Shown in pieces: positions 7,323 through 17,100 of a stretch of 64,000 nucleotides of DNA (position 1 is its first letter; each line of letters starts with the position of its first letter). The stretch comes from Acetonema longum DSM 6540 (GTDB lineage Bacteria; Bacillota; Negativicutes; Sporomusales; Acetonemataceae). The translations under genes and the position numbers were made by a program. The DNA is taken from NCBI RefSeq assembly GCF_000219125.1, contig NZ_AFGF01000126.1, forward strand, positions 1-64,000. Reading direction: 5' to 3'. The notes below the pieces were generated by a model. It was not told the DNA's origin. It was given only the letters and a program-made list of their open reading frames with translations, and did no database searches.

Positions 7323-8027
7323 ATGACTGGATTGCGTGTGATAGCATTGAACCGGCGTGTAACCTATCTGGCGATCATTTCGGTTGTGATATTTACCTTG
7401 CTGGTGGGAGTGGAATACCGGGATGAAATGGAATTAGCTGCCATACCGAACCAACCGGTCACTGCCCCTAAAGGAAAAATATCCATCATTATCAATACAT
7501 CAGCCCGTATTTTAGAGCTTCAAAGTGATGGAAAGTTGTATAAAAAATACCGGATTGCCGTAGGGAAAGGCGGTACTCCTACGCCAATTGGCGAGTGGGT
7601 CATTGCCTGGAAATCATACCGTGACGGTGTTTTTGGCACGCGTTATCTGGCCCTTGACGTACCCTGGGGAGGCTATGGTATTCATGGCACCAATCAGCCA
7701 TGGAGCATCGGCCATTTTGCCAGCCATGGCTGCATTCGTCTGCGTAATAAAGACATAGAGGAATTGTTTGAATGGGTGCCTGTAGGAACGCCGGTGCGGA
7801 TAGAAGGACCGCAGTATCGTATGGGACGGGTGTTAAAACAACACTCCATGGGAGCGGATGTGGTTCAACTCCAGAATAAGCTCAGACAGTTGGGCTACTT
7901 AGAAGGAAGAGCTGACGGCTTTTTTAACCCGGATACCGAACAGGCTGTAAAACGGTTTCAATATGATCATGGATTGAAGGTAACCGGGGTGGTAGATTCC
8001 AAGACGCTGAATTTATTAGGTTTTTAG
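7323..8027 (+). CDS. L,D-transpeptidase (YkuD domain) with peptidoglycan-binding domain
   Basis: The 234-residue protein would act on peptidoglycan outside the membrane. An N-terminal membrane anchor spans about residues 13-31. The YkuD domain covers about 51-163 with the catalytic signature His121 … SHGCIRL (Cys137, Arg139). A C-terminal PG_binding_1 domain (about 176-232: [19 protein letters not shown] … [15 protein letters not shown]) would tether it to the wall. AGGAGGTG precedes ATG 7323 closely. The enzyme either makes 3-3 crosslinks or attaches proteins, which cannot be decided from sequence. It stands alone between comM and folP. Confidence 0.93.
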   Translation: MTGLRVIALNRRVTYLAIISVVIFTLLVGVEYRDEMELAAIPNQPVTAPKGKISIIINTSARILELQSDGKLYKKYRIAVGKGGTPTPIGEWVIAWKSYRDGVFGTRYLALDVPWGGYGIHGTNQPWSIGHFASHGCIRLRNKDIEELFEWVPVGTPVRIEGPQYRMGRVLKQHSMGADVVQLQNKLRQLGYLEGRADGFFNPDTEQAVKRFQYDHGLKVTGVVDSKTLNLLGF

Positions 8028-8153
8028 TGACCGGAATATTATGTCTGTGATGTATCCATAAAATATTATTGAAGGAATGTTAATAAATTACGTAGAAATC
8101 CCATTTATACGGATAAACTATCCAAGTATATGATTCGTTCGTTGGAGGGCACA

Positions 8154-9368
8154 ATGCAGTATAATCCGCGGGTACTAAAAATTCAGACTCTGCAGCAGGC
8201 CAGCGAAGAGCTGACTAAAATCCAATGTGATCCTTATGGGGTGGCCCTGATGACTCCCAAAAGCCTCTTTAAGACGATTAAGCTGGAAGGAGTGCCGGCC
8301 AAAGCTGCGAATCTTCTTAAACAAACTTTTCTTGCCAAAGGCGGGGAGGTGGCGGTTGCCAGGGGTACAGCCGATTTAAGCATCGAACGCACGGATCTTT
8401 TGATCCATGCTACGTTTAAACAGTATCGCAGCGCTTTGTCTCAGCTTAAAATGCAGCCTTGGGGGCTGCCGGCAGTTGCTGAATCCATTGACAAAGTTCT
8501 TTATTATACGGAAAATTTCCCCGTCCGTCACTATACCTGGGATGAACGGACGTTGGACATCCGGCCGAACAAAACTTTAATCATGGGGATTCTAAATATT
8601 ACACCGGATTCATTTTCTGATGGCGGCCGCTATAATAATCTGGATGCTGCTGCCGAGCGGGCTCAGGAGCTTATCGAAGCCGGCGCGGATATTCTGGACA
8701 TAGGAGCTGAGTCGACCCGGCCTTATGGCGCCAGTCCGGTTTCCGCCGAAGAAGAGGCAGAACGTCTCCTGCCGGTCCTGGAGAAACTCGTACAACAGAT
8801 TTCAACGCCAATTTCCATTGATACCTATAAGCCTCAGGTTGCTGAAGCCGCGTTAAAAATAGGGGCCCATATGATTAATGATGTGTGGGGATTGCAAAAG
8901 AATCCTGAGATGGCGAAAATAGCAGCCAAACACAAGGTTCCGGTCATCATTATGCATAATCAGCTGGAAACACGCTATGATAAGGATTTGCTTTCAACCA
9001 TCGCCGCATCTTTGCAAAAAAGCATAGATATCGGTTTAGTAGCAGGCATACCTTTTGAGAATTTTATTATTGATCCGGGAATTGGCTTTGCAAAAACTTC
9101 ACAGCATAACTTGCAGGTGCTCGCACGGCTGGAAGAGTTGAAGATTCTGGGGTGCCCCATTTTAATCGGTACATCCCGCAAGAAGTTTATCGGTGAGATT
9201 TTAGATCTGCCGGTGGAAGAACGGGTGGAAGGGACTGCTGCCACGGTAGGATGGGCCATTAATCAAGGTGCCAGTATTGTCCGGGTGCACGATGTCAAAA
9301 CCATCGCCCGCGTTGCAAAAATGACAGATGCAATTATGGAAAAAGTGACAACTGCAACTTGCGAATAA
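8154..9368 (+). CDS. folP: Dihydropteroate synthase with N-terminal extension
   Basis: DHPS joins p-aminobenzoate to the pterin pyrophosphate in folate synthesis. The pterin-binding TIM barrel starts near residue 138 (TLIMGILNITPDSFSDGG) and contains DIGAESTRPYG, ISIDTYKPQVAEAALK and the C-terminal RVHDVKTI. In front of it lie about 135 residues with no motif I recognise; this long form occurs in some Firmicutes. I prefer ATG 8154 (404 residues) because GGAGGG sits 4 nt upstream. ATG 8130 is in frame but has no ribosome site. folB and folK follow. Confidence 0.95.
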   Translation: MQYNPRVLKIQTLQQASEELTKIQCDPYGVALMTPKSLFKTIKLEGVPAKAANLLKQTFLAKGGEVAVARGTADLSIERTDLLIHATFKQYRSALSQLKMQPWGLPAVAESIDKVLYYTENFPVRHYTWDERTLDIRPNKTLIMGILNITPDSFSDGGRYNNLDAAAERAQELIEAGADILDIGAESTRPYGASPVSAEEEAERLLPVLEKLVQQISTPISIDTYKPQVAEAALKIGAHMINDVWGLQKNPEMAKIAAKHKVPVIIMHNQLETRYDKDLLSTIAASLQKSIDIGLVAGIPFENFIIDPGIGFAKTSQHNLQVLARLEELKILGCPILIGTSRKKFIGEILDLPVEERVEGTAATVGWAINQGASIVRVHDVKTIARVAKMTDAIMEKVTTATCE

Positions 9369-9395
9369 AGAATGGAATTTTGAGGAGGCATCATT

Positions 9396-9761
9396 ATGAG
9401 AAATTCAATTTTACTTCAAAACATGACGTTTTATGGTTTTCATGGCATGCATGAATATGAAAGAGAGCTGGGACAGCGATTTTATGTAGATGTAGAGATG
9501 GGGGCGGATTTTAGTAAAGCGGCCCAATCTGACGATTTGCATGACGCGGTGGATTATACTATGGTATACGGTAAGGTGAAGGATATAGTGGAAAATCGTC
9601 GGTTTAACTTGCTGGAAGGATTGGCAACTCATCTGGCTGAGGTTATATTGGAATTCCCTACCGTGAACGAAGTTACTGTACGTATTCGTAAAGCTGCGCT
9701 GCCGATTCCCGGTCAATTTGACTTTATTCAGGTGCAAGCTCATCAAAGGCGCGCCGAATGA
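9396..9761 (+). CDS. folB: Dihydroneopterin aldolase
   Basis: FolB converts dihydroneopterin to 6-hydroxymethyl-dihydropterin. The 121-residue length and the motifs FYGFHGMHEYERELGQRF near the N-terminus, DAVDYTMVY and LLEGLATHLAE in the middle, and VTVRIRKAALPIPGQFD near the C-terminus are typical. The conserved Glu of HEYE and the Lys of IRKA are present. GAGGAGG precedes ATG 9396. Its stop overlaps the folK start by 4 nt, so the two enzymes of consecutive steps are translationally coupled. Confidence 0.96.
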   Translation: MRNSILLQNMTFYGFHGMHEYERELGQRFYVDVEMGADFSKAAQSDDLHDAVDYTMVYGKVKDIVENRRFNLLEGLATHLAEVILEFPTVNEVTVRIRKAALPIPGQFDFIQVQAHQRRAE

Positions 9762-10264
9762 TCTTTCTTGGCCTGGGATCCAATTTGGGCGACAAACGGA
9801 GTAATATCATTCGGGCACTGAATCGGTTAACCGCTACCGGCGATATCCAGATTCGCCAGGTTTCTTCCCTTTATGAGACTGAACCCGTGGGCTTTTTGGA
9901 ACAACCGTCCTTTTTAAATGCAGTGGCCGCTATTGAAACGCCGCAACCACCTCAAGCGTTATTACATACCTGTTTGGCCGTGGAAAAAGAGTTGGGCAGG
10001 GTTCGTGCCGTTCATTGGGGCCCGCGTACGATTGACATCGATTTGTTGCTGTATCACGATCAGGTAATTCAGAGTGAGGCTTTAACTCTGCCTCATCCTC
10101 AAATGCATCTTCGCCCTTTTGTACTGATTCCGCTTTTTGAAATTGCGCCCGGCCTGAAGTTGTCGGGACGGGGTTTGACTGAGCTTTTGGCCGCATGTGA
10201 ACCGGTTGCTGTCGTTCCGGTGGAACGGATAGGTTGGAGCGTGGAGAAACATGAGTATCAATAG
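9758..10264 (+). CDS. folK: 2-amino-4-hydroxy-6-hydroxymethyldihydropteridine pyrophosphokinase
   Basis: FolK pyrophosphorylates the pterin made by FolB, giving the substrate of FolP upstream. The 168-residue product has FLGLGSNLGDKRSNI at the N-terminus, SSLYETEPVG, and the signature GPRTIDIDLLLY with the metal-binding DID. HPQMHLRPFVLIPL is the usual C-terminal block. The start is an ATGA overlap with folB. Its last 14 nt overlap the start of the glycosyltransferase gene. folE is not in the window. Confidence 0.96.
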   Translation: MIFLGLGSNLGDKRSNIIRALNRLTATGDIQIRQVSSLYETEPVGFLEQPSFLNAVAAIETPQPPQALLHTCLAVEKELGRVRAVHWGPRTIDIDLLLYHDQVIQSEALTLPHPQMHLRPFVLIPLFEIAPGLKLSGRGLTELLAACEPVAVVPVERIGWSVEKHEYQ

Positions 10265-11393
10265 AAGTAAACCGGCCAGAATATTGCTGCTTGCCGCTCC
10301 TATCGGAGCCGGACATATCCGCGCGGCCGAAGCTGTGGCCTGCGCCATTAACCGGAGAAGCGCATTAATCGAGTGCAGGGTGTTGAATGTATTTGCTTTT
10401 CTCCCTGCCTGGATTGCGAAAGGAATTTTGACAGTATATTTTAGCATTTTGCGGCTTTTTCCTCAGGCATATGCGGCTGCTTACGGCTGGGGAAACGACA
10501 GTAGCCTGGCACTTTGGGGACGTGATTTGATCAGCCGTTATTTTGCCAAGAAAATGCAGGCTTATTTTGCGGATTTTAAACCGGATATTGTGGTTTGTAC
10601 TCACGCCACGCCGGCAGGTCTTGCGGCCTATATGCGGCGCCGGGGCCTGCTGGATGTCCCTCTGGTCGGAGTTGTTACCGATTATGTGGTGCACCGCTTG
10701 TGGCTTTACCCTGAAGTGGACCGATATTATATCCCTCATGAGGACTTGCGGTTTATACTGGAGAATGCCGGCATTGGCCGGGATAAAATTACGGTAACCG
10801 GTATCCCGGTGCATGCTGATTTCTACCCGGCGGACCCCGTGCAAAAAACAATGATTGCCCGACGGTTACATCTAAGAACAGATGTGCCGACGATTATGAT
10901 AATGGGTGGCGGGGCCGGTTTATTGCCGGTGGAATCCATCTTAGCCGCCTTAGAAGAGATCGAATCCTCCTTGCAGATTATTGTTATTGCCGGCCATAAC
11001 CATAAATTGGCGGACCGCCTGCGTGTCCGCCGGCATTCCTGCCGCCATTCGGTCCTGGTCCTGGGATTTACGTCCCGTATACCGGACTATATGGCGGTTT
11101 CTGACTTACTGATCACAAAACCGGGCGGCATGACAGTAGCGGAAGCGTTGTGCATGGGACTGCAGCTATTGCTGTTTCGACCTCTTCCTGGTCAGGAAGA
11201 GGCTAATGCAGAGTTTTTGCTGCAACGTCGCCGGGCTATCCGGGCGGATTCCTGCCAAGAAGTGGTCCGGGCAGTGCGGCAGATGCTTCTGCTAACAGGC
11301 TATCAGCCTGAAACCGTTTTGCTCTCTGAGAAGAAACGGGCTGCTGATGAGATTGCTATAGGTATTTTAGATATTTCGAGACATATGTCTTAA
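10251..11393 (+). CDS. MGDG synthase/UgtP-like glycosyltransferase
   Basis: The 380-residue protein resembles the family of diglucosyldiacylglycerol and MGDG synthases (GT28-type). Seen: N-terminal LAAPIGAGHIRAAEAVACA, DIVVCTHATPAGLAAY and PLVGVVTDYVVHRLW, a linker VTGIPVHADFYP, then a nucleotide-sugar-binding C-terminal half with IMGGGAGLLPVE and SDLLITKPGGMTVAEALCMG. Family members transfer sugars to diacylglycerol or other lipids at the membrane. The true donor and acceptor are unknown. Start ATG 10251 has GTGGAG upstream and overlaps folK. The next gene has its own promoter, so this is probably the last gene of the folate unit. Confidence 0.85.
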   Translation: MSINRSKPARILLLAAPIGAGHIRAAEAVACAINRRSALIECRVLNVFAFLPAWIAKGILTVYFSILRLFPQAYAAAYGWGNDSSLALWGRDLISRYFAKKMQAYFADFKPDIVVCTHATPAGLAAYMRRRGLLDVPLVGVVTDYVVHRLWLYPEVDRYYIPHEDLRFILENAGIGRDKITVTGIPVHADFYPADPVQKTMIARRLHLRTDVPTIMIMGGGAGLLPVESILAALEEIESSLQIIVIAGHNHKLADRLRVRRHSCRHSVLVLGFTSRIPDYMAVSDLLITKPGGMTVAEALCMGLQLLLFRPLPGQEEANAEFLLQRRRAIRADSCQEVVRAVRQMLLLTGYQPETVLLSEKKRAADEIAIGILDISRHMS

Positions 11394-11419
11394 TTTTTGG
11401 TGAATTTTTTATTATTATC

Positions 11420-11448
11420 TTGACCCTTCTTCCCCAGGTAGATATAAT
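11420..11448 (+). promoter_or_regulatory. Strong sigma-A promoter upstream of dprA
   Basis: TTGACC (11420-11425), a 17-nt spacer, and a perfect TATAAT (11443-11448). It is the best consensus promoter in the window and probably drives dprA-topA-trmFO. Confidence 0.9.
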
Positions 11449-11498
11449 AAGGCCATTATCACTGCAGCTTTTTGACGGAGCCGGACTGGAGGTTTGAG

Positions 11499-12623
11499 AT
11501 GGTAAAAATGGAAAGAGAAGAGGTATGGGGAAAAAACGAATCAGAAGGTATCTTTCTTGCAGTTTTGCAAATGGTCTCCGGCATCGGTCAGGCGCGGATA
11601 AAAGCGTTAACGCATCATTTCGGCAGCGCCCGGCAGGCTTGGCAGGCTAGTAGGCGCGACTTGTTTTTATCACAATGTCTCGATGAGACTACGTGTAATA
11701 ATTTGTATAAGCAGAGGGAAAAGATAGATATAGAGTTGCTGGCAACTGGATGGAGAAAAGCCGGGATTAGGATTTGTCTGCTGACTGATCCGGCATATCC
11801 GCAACTCTTGAAAAATATATTTGATCCGCCTTTGGCCCTTTACTATCGTGGTCAGCTTCCTCAAGACAACGACAGTATTGCCATTGTCGGCACCAGACGG
11901 TCCAGTATTTATGGCAAAAATGCAGCAGAATTGTTTGGTTCCCGGCTGGCAGCAGCAGGATTACTGATTATCAGCGGCGCTGCCCGGGGTATTGATACGG
12001 CGGCTCATCGAGGCGCCATGCAACAGGGGAAGACGCTGGCGGTACTGGGGTGCGGCGTGGATGTGGCGTATCCTCCTGAGAATGCCAAGCTGCTTAGGGC
12101 CATTGCCGAAACAGGCGCGGTGGTTTCAGAATACCCTCCCGGCACACCTCCCCATAAGAGTTATTTTCCGGCCCGCAACCGGATTATCAGCGGATTGTCA
12201 CGGGCTGTCATGGTCATCGAAGCAGGTGAAAAGAGCGGGGCTCTCATCACAGTGGATTTTGCCCTGGAGCAAGGCCGCGATGTCTATGCTGTTCCGGGCA
12301 GTATTTTTTCCGGCGTTTCGGCCGGGACCCATCGCCTGATTAAGCAAGGAGCCAAATTAGTAGATTCGGTGGAAGATGTCTTGGAGGATTATGAAATAAT
12401 TCCGGTTAAACCGCCGGATCCGGAACAGCTCACCGGCGATGAACAGACGGTGATCCGCTATATCGGGTATGATCGTTCTTCCTCTTCGGAAGAAATAGTC
12501 GTTCAGAGCCATTTGCCGGCGTCTGAGGTCTCCTGTCTACTGCTGCAGCTGGAGCTCAGAGGGTTAATCGCCTCGTTGCCGGGCAATTGTTATGTTAGGA
12601 CGGCTCAGGAGGGACACAGATGA
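11499..12623 (+). CDS. dprA: DNA-processing protein DprA
   Basis: DprA binds incoming single-stranded DNA and loads RecA in natural transformation. The product from ATG 11499 is 374 residues. An N-terminal SAM-like helical region precedes the Rossmann-like core: DNDSIAIVGTRRSS, LIISGAARGIDTAAHRGA, TLAVLGCGVDVAYPPEN, FPARNRIISGLS and VIEAGEKSGALIT. A C-terminal winged-helix-like part follows (about 315-370). ATG 11499 is chosen because GGAGG lies 6 nt upstream, although the frame is open to TTG 11472. It begins the unit dprA-topA-trmFO, a common Firmicutes order. Confidence 0.95.
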   Translation: MVKMEREEVWGKNESEGIFLAVLQMVSGIGQARIKALTHHFGSARQAWQASRRDLFLSQCLDETTCNNLYKQREKIDIELLATGWRKAGIRICLLTDPAYPQLLKNIFDPPLALYYRGQLPQDNDSIAIVGTRRSSIYGKNAAELFGSRLAAAGLLIISGAARGIDTAAHRGAMQQGKTLAVLGCGVDVAYPPENAKLLRAIAETGAVVSEYPPGTPPHKSYFPARNRIISGLSRAVMVIEAGEKSGALITVDFALEQGRDVYAVPGSIFSGVSAGTHRLIKQGAKLVDSVEDVLEDYEIIPVKPPDPEQLTGDEQTVIRYIGYDRSSSSEEIVVQSHLPASEVSCLLLQLELRGLIASLPGNCYVRTAQEGHR

Positions 12624-14791
12624 AAAAAGTACTGGTCGTGGTTGAATCGCCGGCAAAAGCGAAAACCATTGAAAAATTTTTGGGAAAAAAGTATACTGTC
12701 CGCGCATCTATGGGTCATTTGCGCGATCTGCCGAAAAGCCAGTTTGGCGTGGATGTAGACAATGACTTTGTTCCCAAATATATTAATATCCGGGGTAAAG
12801 GCGATATTATCAAACAACTGAGAGATGAAGCAAAAAAAGCCGACGCCGTCTATCTGGCCACTGACCCTGACAGGGAAGGAGAGGCCATTGCCTGGCATTT
12901 GGCCCACATTCTCAATATCCCTGTGGAAGAGTCTCAGCGGGTCGTATTTCATGAGATCACCAAAACGGCCATTCAAAATGCCGTACTAAAACCCAGGGCC
13001 ATCAATCTGTCCCAGGTGGATGCCCAGCAAACCAGGCGTATCTTGGACAGGATCGTAGGCTATAAATTGAGTCCTCTCCTGTGGCGAAAAGTGCGTAAAG
13101 GCCTCAGCGCCGGCCGGGTTCAATCGGTGGCGGTACGGATGATATGCGACCGGGAAAGGGAGATCCAGGACTTTGTTACTCAGGAATATTGGACGGTTAC
13201 TGCTAAATTGCGGGAAAAGTTAAAGTCACCCCTCTTTGATGCCGAGTTGATCGCTGTTGACGGGCAGAAACCGGAAATACCCGATGAAGCCCATGCCAAT
13301 ACCATCAAAGATGAACTGGAAAAGGCGACATTTATTGTCCGGGAAGTGAAACGGCGGGAACGCAGGCGAAATCCCAACGCTCCTTTTACTACCAGCAGTT
13401 TACAACAGGATGCCGCTCGCAAACTGGGATTTACGGCGAGGAAAACCATGATGGTCGCCCAGCAGCTATACGAAGGTCTGGATATCAGCGGTATTGGCTC
13501 GGTGGGTTTGATTACCTACATGCGTACCGATTCCACCCGCATCGCTCCTTCCGCCCAGGAAGACACCCGCAGCTATATTACCAGCCGTTTTGGCAATGAC
13601 TTTTTGCCCGAGAAGCCGCCGGTTTATTCCAATAAGAACGCACAGGACGCTCATGAAGCCGTCCGTCCTACTAGCTTAGAGCTGTCCCCGGAGCGTGTGG
13701 CGGCGAATCTGAACAAAGACCAGCTCCGGTTATATCGTTTAATTTGGGAACGATTTTTAGCCAGCCAAATGGCTCCTGCCATCTACGATACCCTGACCAT
13801 TGATATACAGGCGGGACGGTTTAAATTTCGCGCCGTCGGCTCCCGACTGAAATTTCCCGGCTTTCTGGCGGTCTATACCGAAGGTAAAGAGGAAGAAGAC
13901 GATAACGATAAGGAAGTATCCCTGCCGGAGCTGACAGCCGGCCAGGAACTAAAAGTTTATAAAGTGAATCCGGTTCAACATTTTACCGAGCCTCCTCCCC
14001 GATATTCCGAAGCCACCCTGGTCAAAACCCTGGAAGAGAAAGGGATTGGGCGTCCCAGCACTTATGCCCCGATTATTGAGACCATTCTGGCCCGAGGTTA
14101 TGTGGAAAAAACGGAAAAACGGTTTCAACCTACCGAATTAGGGTTTGTGGTGGTGGATTTGCTCAAACAATACTTTCCGGATATTGTGGATGCGGCCTTT
14201 ACTGCTGCATTGGAAGATAAACTGGACGCCATTGCTGAAGAACAATCATCGCCAAACGACACACTAAAGGATTTTTATCGCCCCTTTGCTGCTCATTTGG
14301 AACATGCTGAACAGGAAATCGGACAGGTAGAACTGCCGGTGGAGGTGTCGGATATTCCCTGTGAACAGTGCGGCAAAATGATGGTGGTCAAGCACGGCAG
14401 ATACGGAGATTTTCTTGCCTGCCCCGGTTTCCCGGCATGCCGCAACACCAAGCCTATCATCAAAGAGGTGGGGGTACCCTGCCCGGTCTGCGGTGGCGCC
14501 ATTATCGAACGTCGCACCAAGCGGGGAAAAACCTTTTATGGCTGTTCAACCTATCCGGCCTGTCATTTTGTCACCTGGGATATGCCCTTGACCACTTCAT
14601 GTCCTACCTGCGGCGCCTTTATGGTCAGACACAGGTTTCCCAGAGGGAATTCTGTTGTGCGCTGCAGCAACGACTCCTGTCCAAGCAACCAGGGCAAAGT
14701 CACAGCAAAGGACAAACCGGAAGGCGACGAAATGCCGGCGGCCGCGAAGAAAAGAAAGCAACAAGCTACTCGGAGGAAAAAAAGTGTCTAA
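12620..14791 (+). CDS. topA: DNA topoisomerase I
   Basis: This type IA topoisomerase relaxes negative supercoils. The 723-residue product has the Toprim domain with Glu9 ([10 protein letters not shown]) and DPDREGEA (Asp82, Asp84, Glu86) and the active-site Tyr300 in [10 protein letters not shown]. At the C-terminus there are three tetracysteine units (CEQC…, CPVC…, CPTC…), the last followed by a Lys/Arg-rich tail. The start has CAGGAGGG upstream and overlaps the end of dprA by 4 nt. The last 8 nt overlap trmFO. Confidence 0.97.
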   Translation: MKKVLVVVESPAKAKTIEKFLGKKYTVRASMGHLRDLPKSQFGVDVDNDFVPKYINIRGKGDIIKQLRDEAKKADAVYLATDPDREGEAIAWHLAHILNIPVEESQRVVFHEITKTAIQNAVLKPRAINLSQVDAQQTRRILDRIVGYKLSPLLWRKVRKGLSAGRVQSVAVRMICDREREIQDFVTQEYWTVTAKLREKLKSPLFDAELIAVDGQKPEIPDEAHANTIKDELEKATFIVREVKRRERRRNPNAPFTTSSLQQDAARKLGFTARKTMMVAQQLYEGLDISGIGSVGLITYMRTDSTRIAPSAQEDTRSYITSRFGNDFLPEKPPVYSNKNAQDAHEAVRPTSLELSPERVAANLNKDQLRLYRLIWERFLASQMAPAIYDTLTIDIQAGRFKFRAVGSRLKFPGFLAVYTEGKEEEDDNDKEVSLPELTAGQELKVYKVNPVQHFTEPPPRYSEATLVKTLEEKGIGRPSTYAPIIETILARGYVEKTEKRFQPTELGFVVVDLLKQYFPDIVDAAFTAALEDKLDAIAEEQSSPNDTLKDFYRPFAAHLEHAEQEIGQVELPVEVSDIPCEQCGKMMVVKHGRYGDFLACPGFPACRNTKPIIKEVGVPCPVCGGAIIERRTKRGKTFYGCSTYPACHFVTWDMPLTTSCPTCGAFMVRHRFPRGNSVVRCSNDSCPSNQGKVTAKDKPEGDEMPAAAKKRKQQATRRKKSV

Positions 14792-16106
14792 TATTGCAAT
14801 TATCGGGGCAGGGTTGGCCGGTTGTGAGGCCGCTTGGCAACTGGTGAAACGGGGAATACCGGTTGACTTGTTTGAAATGCGCCCCGCATCCATGACTCCC
14901 ACCCATAAAACCGGCATGTTTGCCGAGTTGGTGTGCAGCAACTCTCTCCGCGCTGCGGCTTTAGAGAATGCCGTTGGTCTGCTGAAGGAAGAAATGCGGC
15001 AATTAGAATCCTTTATTATGAAGGCGGCGGATAAATGCCGTCTGCCGGCCGGAGGCGCGCTGGCAGTGGACCGGGACGGGTTCAGTTCTTATATCACTGA
15101 GACACTCGGCAATCATCCTCTGATTCAGGTCCATTGCCAAGAGTTGAAAACCATCCCGTTAAATGAATATGAAGTAATTATCGTTGCCACCGGACCGCTG
15201 ACATCGCCCGGCCTGTCAGAACATATCCAAGCTTTGACAGGCGACCAGTTCTATTTCTATGATGCGGCCGCGCCGGTAATTGCGGCGGATTCTCTGGATA
15301 TGAATATCATTTATCGCGCTTCCCGCTATGACAAGGGCGACGATGATTATTTAAATTGTCCGATGGATAAACCAACCTATGAGATATTTTGGCGCGAACT
15401 GATAAACGCTGACGCCACGCCGATAAAAGAATTCGAAAAAGCGATTTTTTTTGAAGGCTGTATGCCCATTGAAGTCATGGCTGCCCGCGGCATTGACACC
15501 ATGCGGTTTGGGCCTTTAAAACCGGTGGGACTGGTGAATCCTCAAACGACTGAAATCCCTTATGCCGTGGTTCAGCTCAGACAGGATAACGCCGCAGCCA
15601 CCTTATATAACATGGTAGGTTTTCAGACCCATCTGAAATGGCCTGAGCAAAAAAGAGTATTTCAACTCATTCCAGGGTTGCAGAATGCGGAATTTGTCCG
15701 CTTAGGCGTTATGCACCGCAATACCTATATTAATTCACCGCTGCATTTATTACCGACATTGCAGATGAGAAATCTTGCCCGTACCTTTTTTGCCGGACAA
15801 ATCACCGGCGTAGAAGGATATGTAGAATCAGCTGCCACGGGTTTGCTGGCCGGCATGAATGCTGCCCGTCTGGCTGCGGGCAAAGAGCCTCTTATTTTTC
15901 CCCAATCCACGGCTCATGGAGCATTGGTCCACTACATTACTCATGCTGATGTTAAAAATTTTCAGCCGATGAATATTAATTTTGGTCTAATGCCGCCCTT
16001 AGAACATAAGATTAAAGATAAGAAGAAAAAAAATCTGGCGATTGCGACAAGAGCTTTAACGGATCTGACACAATTTATAGAAAAGTGCGACAACTGTATT
16101 GCGTAA
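14784..16106 (+). CDS. trmFO: Methylenetetrahydrofolate-tRNA-(uracil-5-)-methyltransferase
   Basis: TrmFO makes m5U54 in the tRNA T-loop, using methylenetetrahydrofolate and FAD. The N-terminus has the FAD-binding motif [13 protein letters not shown], followed by FEMRP and CSNSLR. Further on are [27 protein letters not shown] and [19 protein letters not shown], all typical. I chose GTG 14784, giving 440 residues, because GGAGG lies 7 nt upstream and the longer frame upstream only overlaps topA out of phase. Its need for folate cofactor fits loosely with the nearby fol genes. Confidence 0.96.
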   Translation: MSNIAIIGAGLAGCEAAWQLVKRGIPVDLFEMRPASMTPTHKTGMFAELVCSNSLRAAALENAVGLLKEEMRQLESFIMKAADKCRLPAGGALAVDRDGFSSYITETLGNHPLIQVHCQELKTIPLNEYEVIIVATGPLTSPGLSEHIQALTGDQFYFYDAAAPVIAADSLDMNIIYRASRYDKGDDDYLNCPMDKPTYEIFWRELINADATPIKEFEKAIFFEGCMPIEVMAARGIDTMRFGPLKPVGLVNPQTTEIPYAVVQLRQDNAAATLYNMVGFQTHLKWPEQKRVFQLIPGLQNAEFVRLGVMHRNTYINSPLHLLPTLQMRNLARTFFAGQITGVEGYVESAATGLLAGMNAARLAAGKEPLIFPQSTAHGALVHYITHADVKNFQPMNINFGLMPPLEHKIKDKKKKNLAIATRALTDLTQFIEKCDNCIA

Positions 16107-16190
16107 TTTGTAACAATATGATAGTATGTATGGTAAATTATATAAAAAATTGTATATGCTCAAAATTTTGTATGGCGCAGGTTGTGAATC

Positions 16191-17099
16191 ATGGAACGGT
16201 TGAATGATCTGATACAACAATATATGTTATATTTACAGGTGGAAAAAAACGCCTCCCAGCACACCGTTCATAGCTATCGGGCAGACATTGACCATTTTAT
16301 TCTGTTTGTCCAGCAACAAGGTGCTGGTGAGGCTCTTTTTAGTCAGATAAAACCCATTCATATCCGGGCTTACCTGGTGGAATTGAACAAAGATCAGTAT
16401 GCAAGGCGTACAGTGGCTAGAAAGATTGCCTGTCTGCGATCTTTTTACCGCTTTTTATGCCGGGAAAATTATTTGACCGACAATCCTTTTGCCGGGATTC
16501 ATACGCCAAAGCTGGAAAAAAAACTCCCTGTTTTTCTGGATGCCGTGGAAGTAAAGGATATGTTGGAACTTCCGGGCAACGATCTTTTAGGACGAAGAGA
16601 CGCCGCACTGCTGGAAACTCTCTATGCTACCGGCGCGCGGGTGAGTGAATTGGTAGGACTCGGGATAGGCGACCTGGATTTGGTGAATCGGTTTGTTCTG
16701 CTGTTCGGCAAGGGCGCTAAAGAGAGAGTTGTGCCCATTGGCAGAACGGCTGTCCGAGCTCTGGAATACTATCTGACTGTGATCAGGCCTCAGTTATATT
16801 CCCGTCATAAGGGAAGCGTTCATCAAACATTGTTTCTTAATAGAAACGGCGGCCCACTAACAGACCGCAGTGTTCGCCGAATGATCGACAAGTACGTGGA
16901 AATCCTGGCTTTAAAAAAACATGTAACGCCTCATACCATCCGGCATAGTTTTGCGACCCATTTGCTGGATAACGGAGCCGATCTGCGTTTCGTCCAGGAG
17001 CTTCTAGGCCATGTAAACTTGTCTACGACGCAGCTTTATACTCATGTGACAAAAGAGCGTCTTAAGGCAGTATACCGAAATGCGCACCCACGCGCATAG
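16191..17099 (+). CDS. xerC: Tyrosine recombinase XerC
   Basis: The 302-residue site-specific recombinase would resolve chromosome dimers at dif with XerD. It has an N-terminal SAM-like core-binding domain (about 1-105) and a catalytic domain with the full active set: Arg150 (ATGARVSEL), Lys174, His248 and Arg251 (HTIRHSF), His274 (LGHVN) and Tyr283 (QLYTHV). Location between trmFO and hslV is the standard Firmicutes position of xerC (codV), so it is chromosomal housekeeping and not a phage integrase. No strong ribosome site is seen before ATG 16191. Confidence 0.95.
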   Translation: MERLNDLIQQYMLYLQVEKNASQHTVHSYRADIDHFILFVQQQGAGEALFSQIKPIHIRAYLVELNKDQYARRTVARKIACLRSFYRFLCRENYLTDNPFAGIHTPKLEKKLPVFLDAVEVKDMLELPGNDLLGRRDAALLETLYATGARVSELVGLGIGDLDLVNRFVLLFGKGAKERVVPIGRTAVRALEYYLTVIRPQLYSRHKGSVHQTLFLNRNGGPLTDRSVRRMIDKYVEILALKKHVTPHTIRHSFATHLLDNGADLRFVQELLGHVNLSTTQLYTHVTKERLKAVYRNAHPRA

Positions 17100-17100
17100 G

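Noticed and set aside
7187-7426. A 79-codon frame with TTG/GTG starts before the L,D-transpeptidase
   Set aside because: It overlaps the transpeptidase gene in another phase and contains a probable terminator; no ribosome site.
16191-17099. XerC as an integrase of a mobile element, with repeat R4 as its attachment site
   Set aside because: xerC between trmFO and hslV is the normal chromosomal position in Firmicutes, and the same repeat occurs far from any recombinase.
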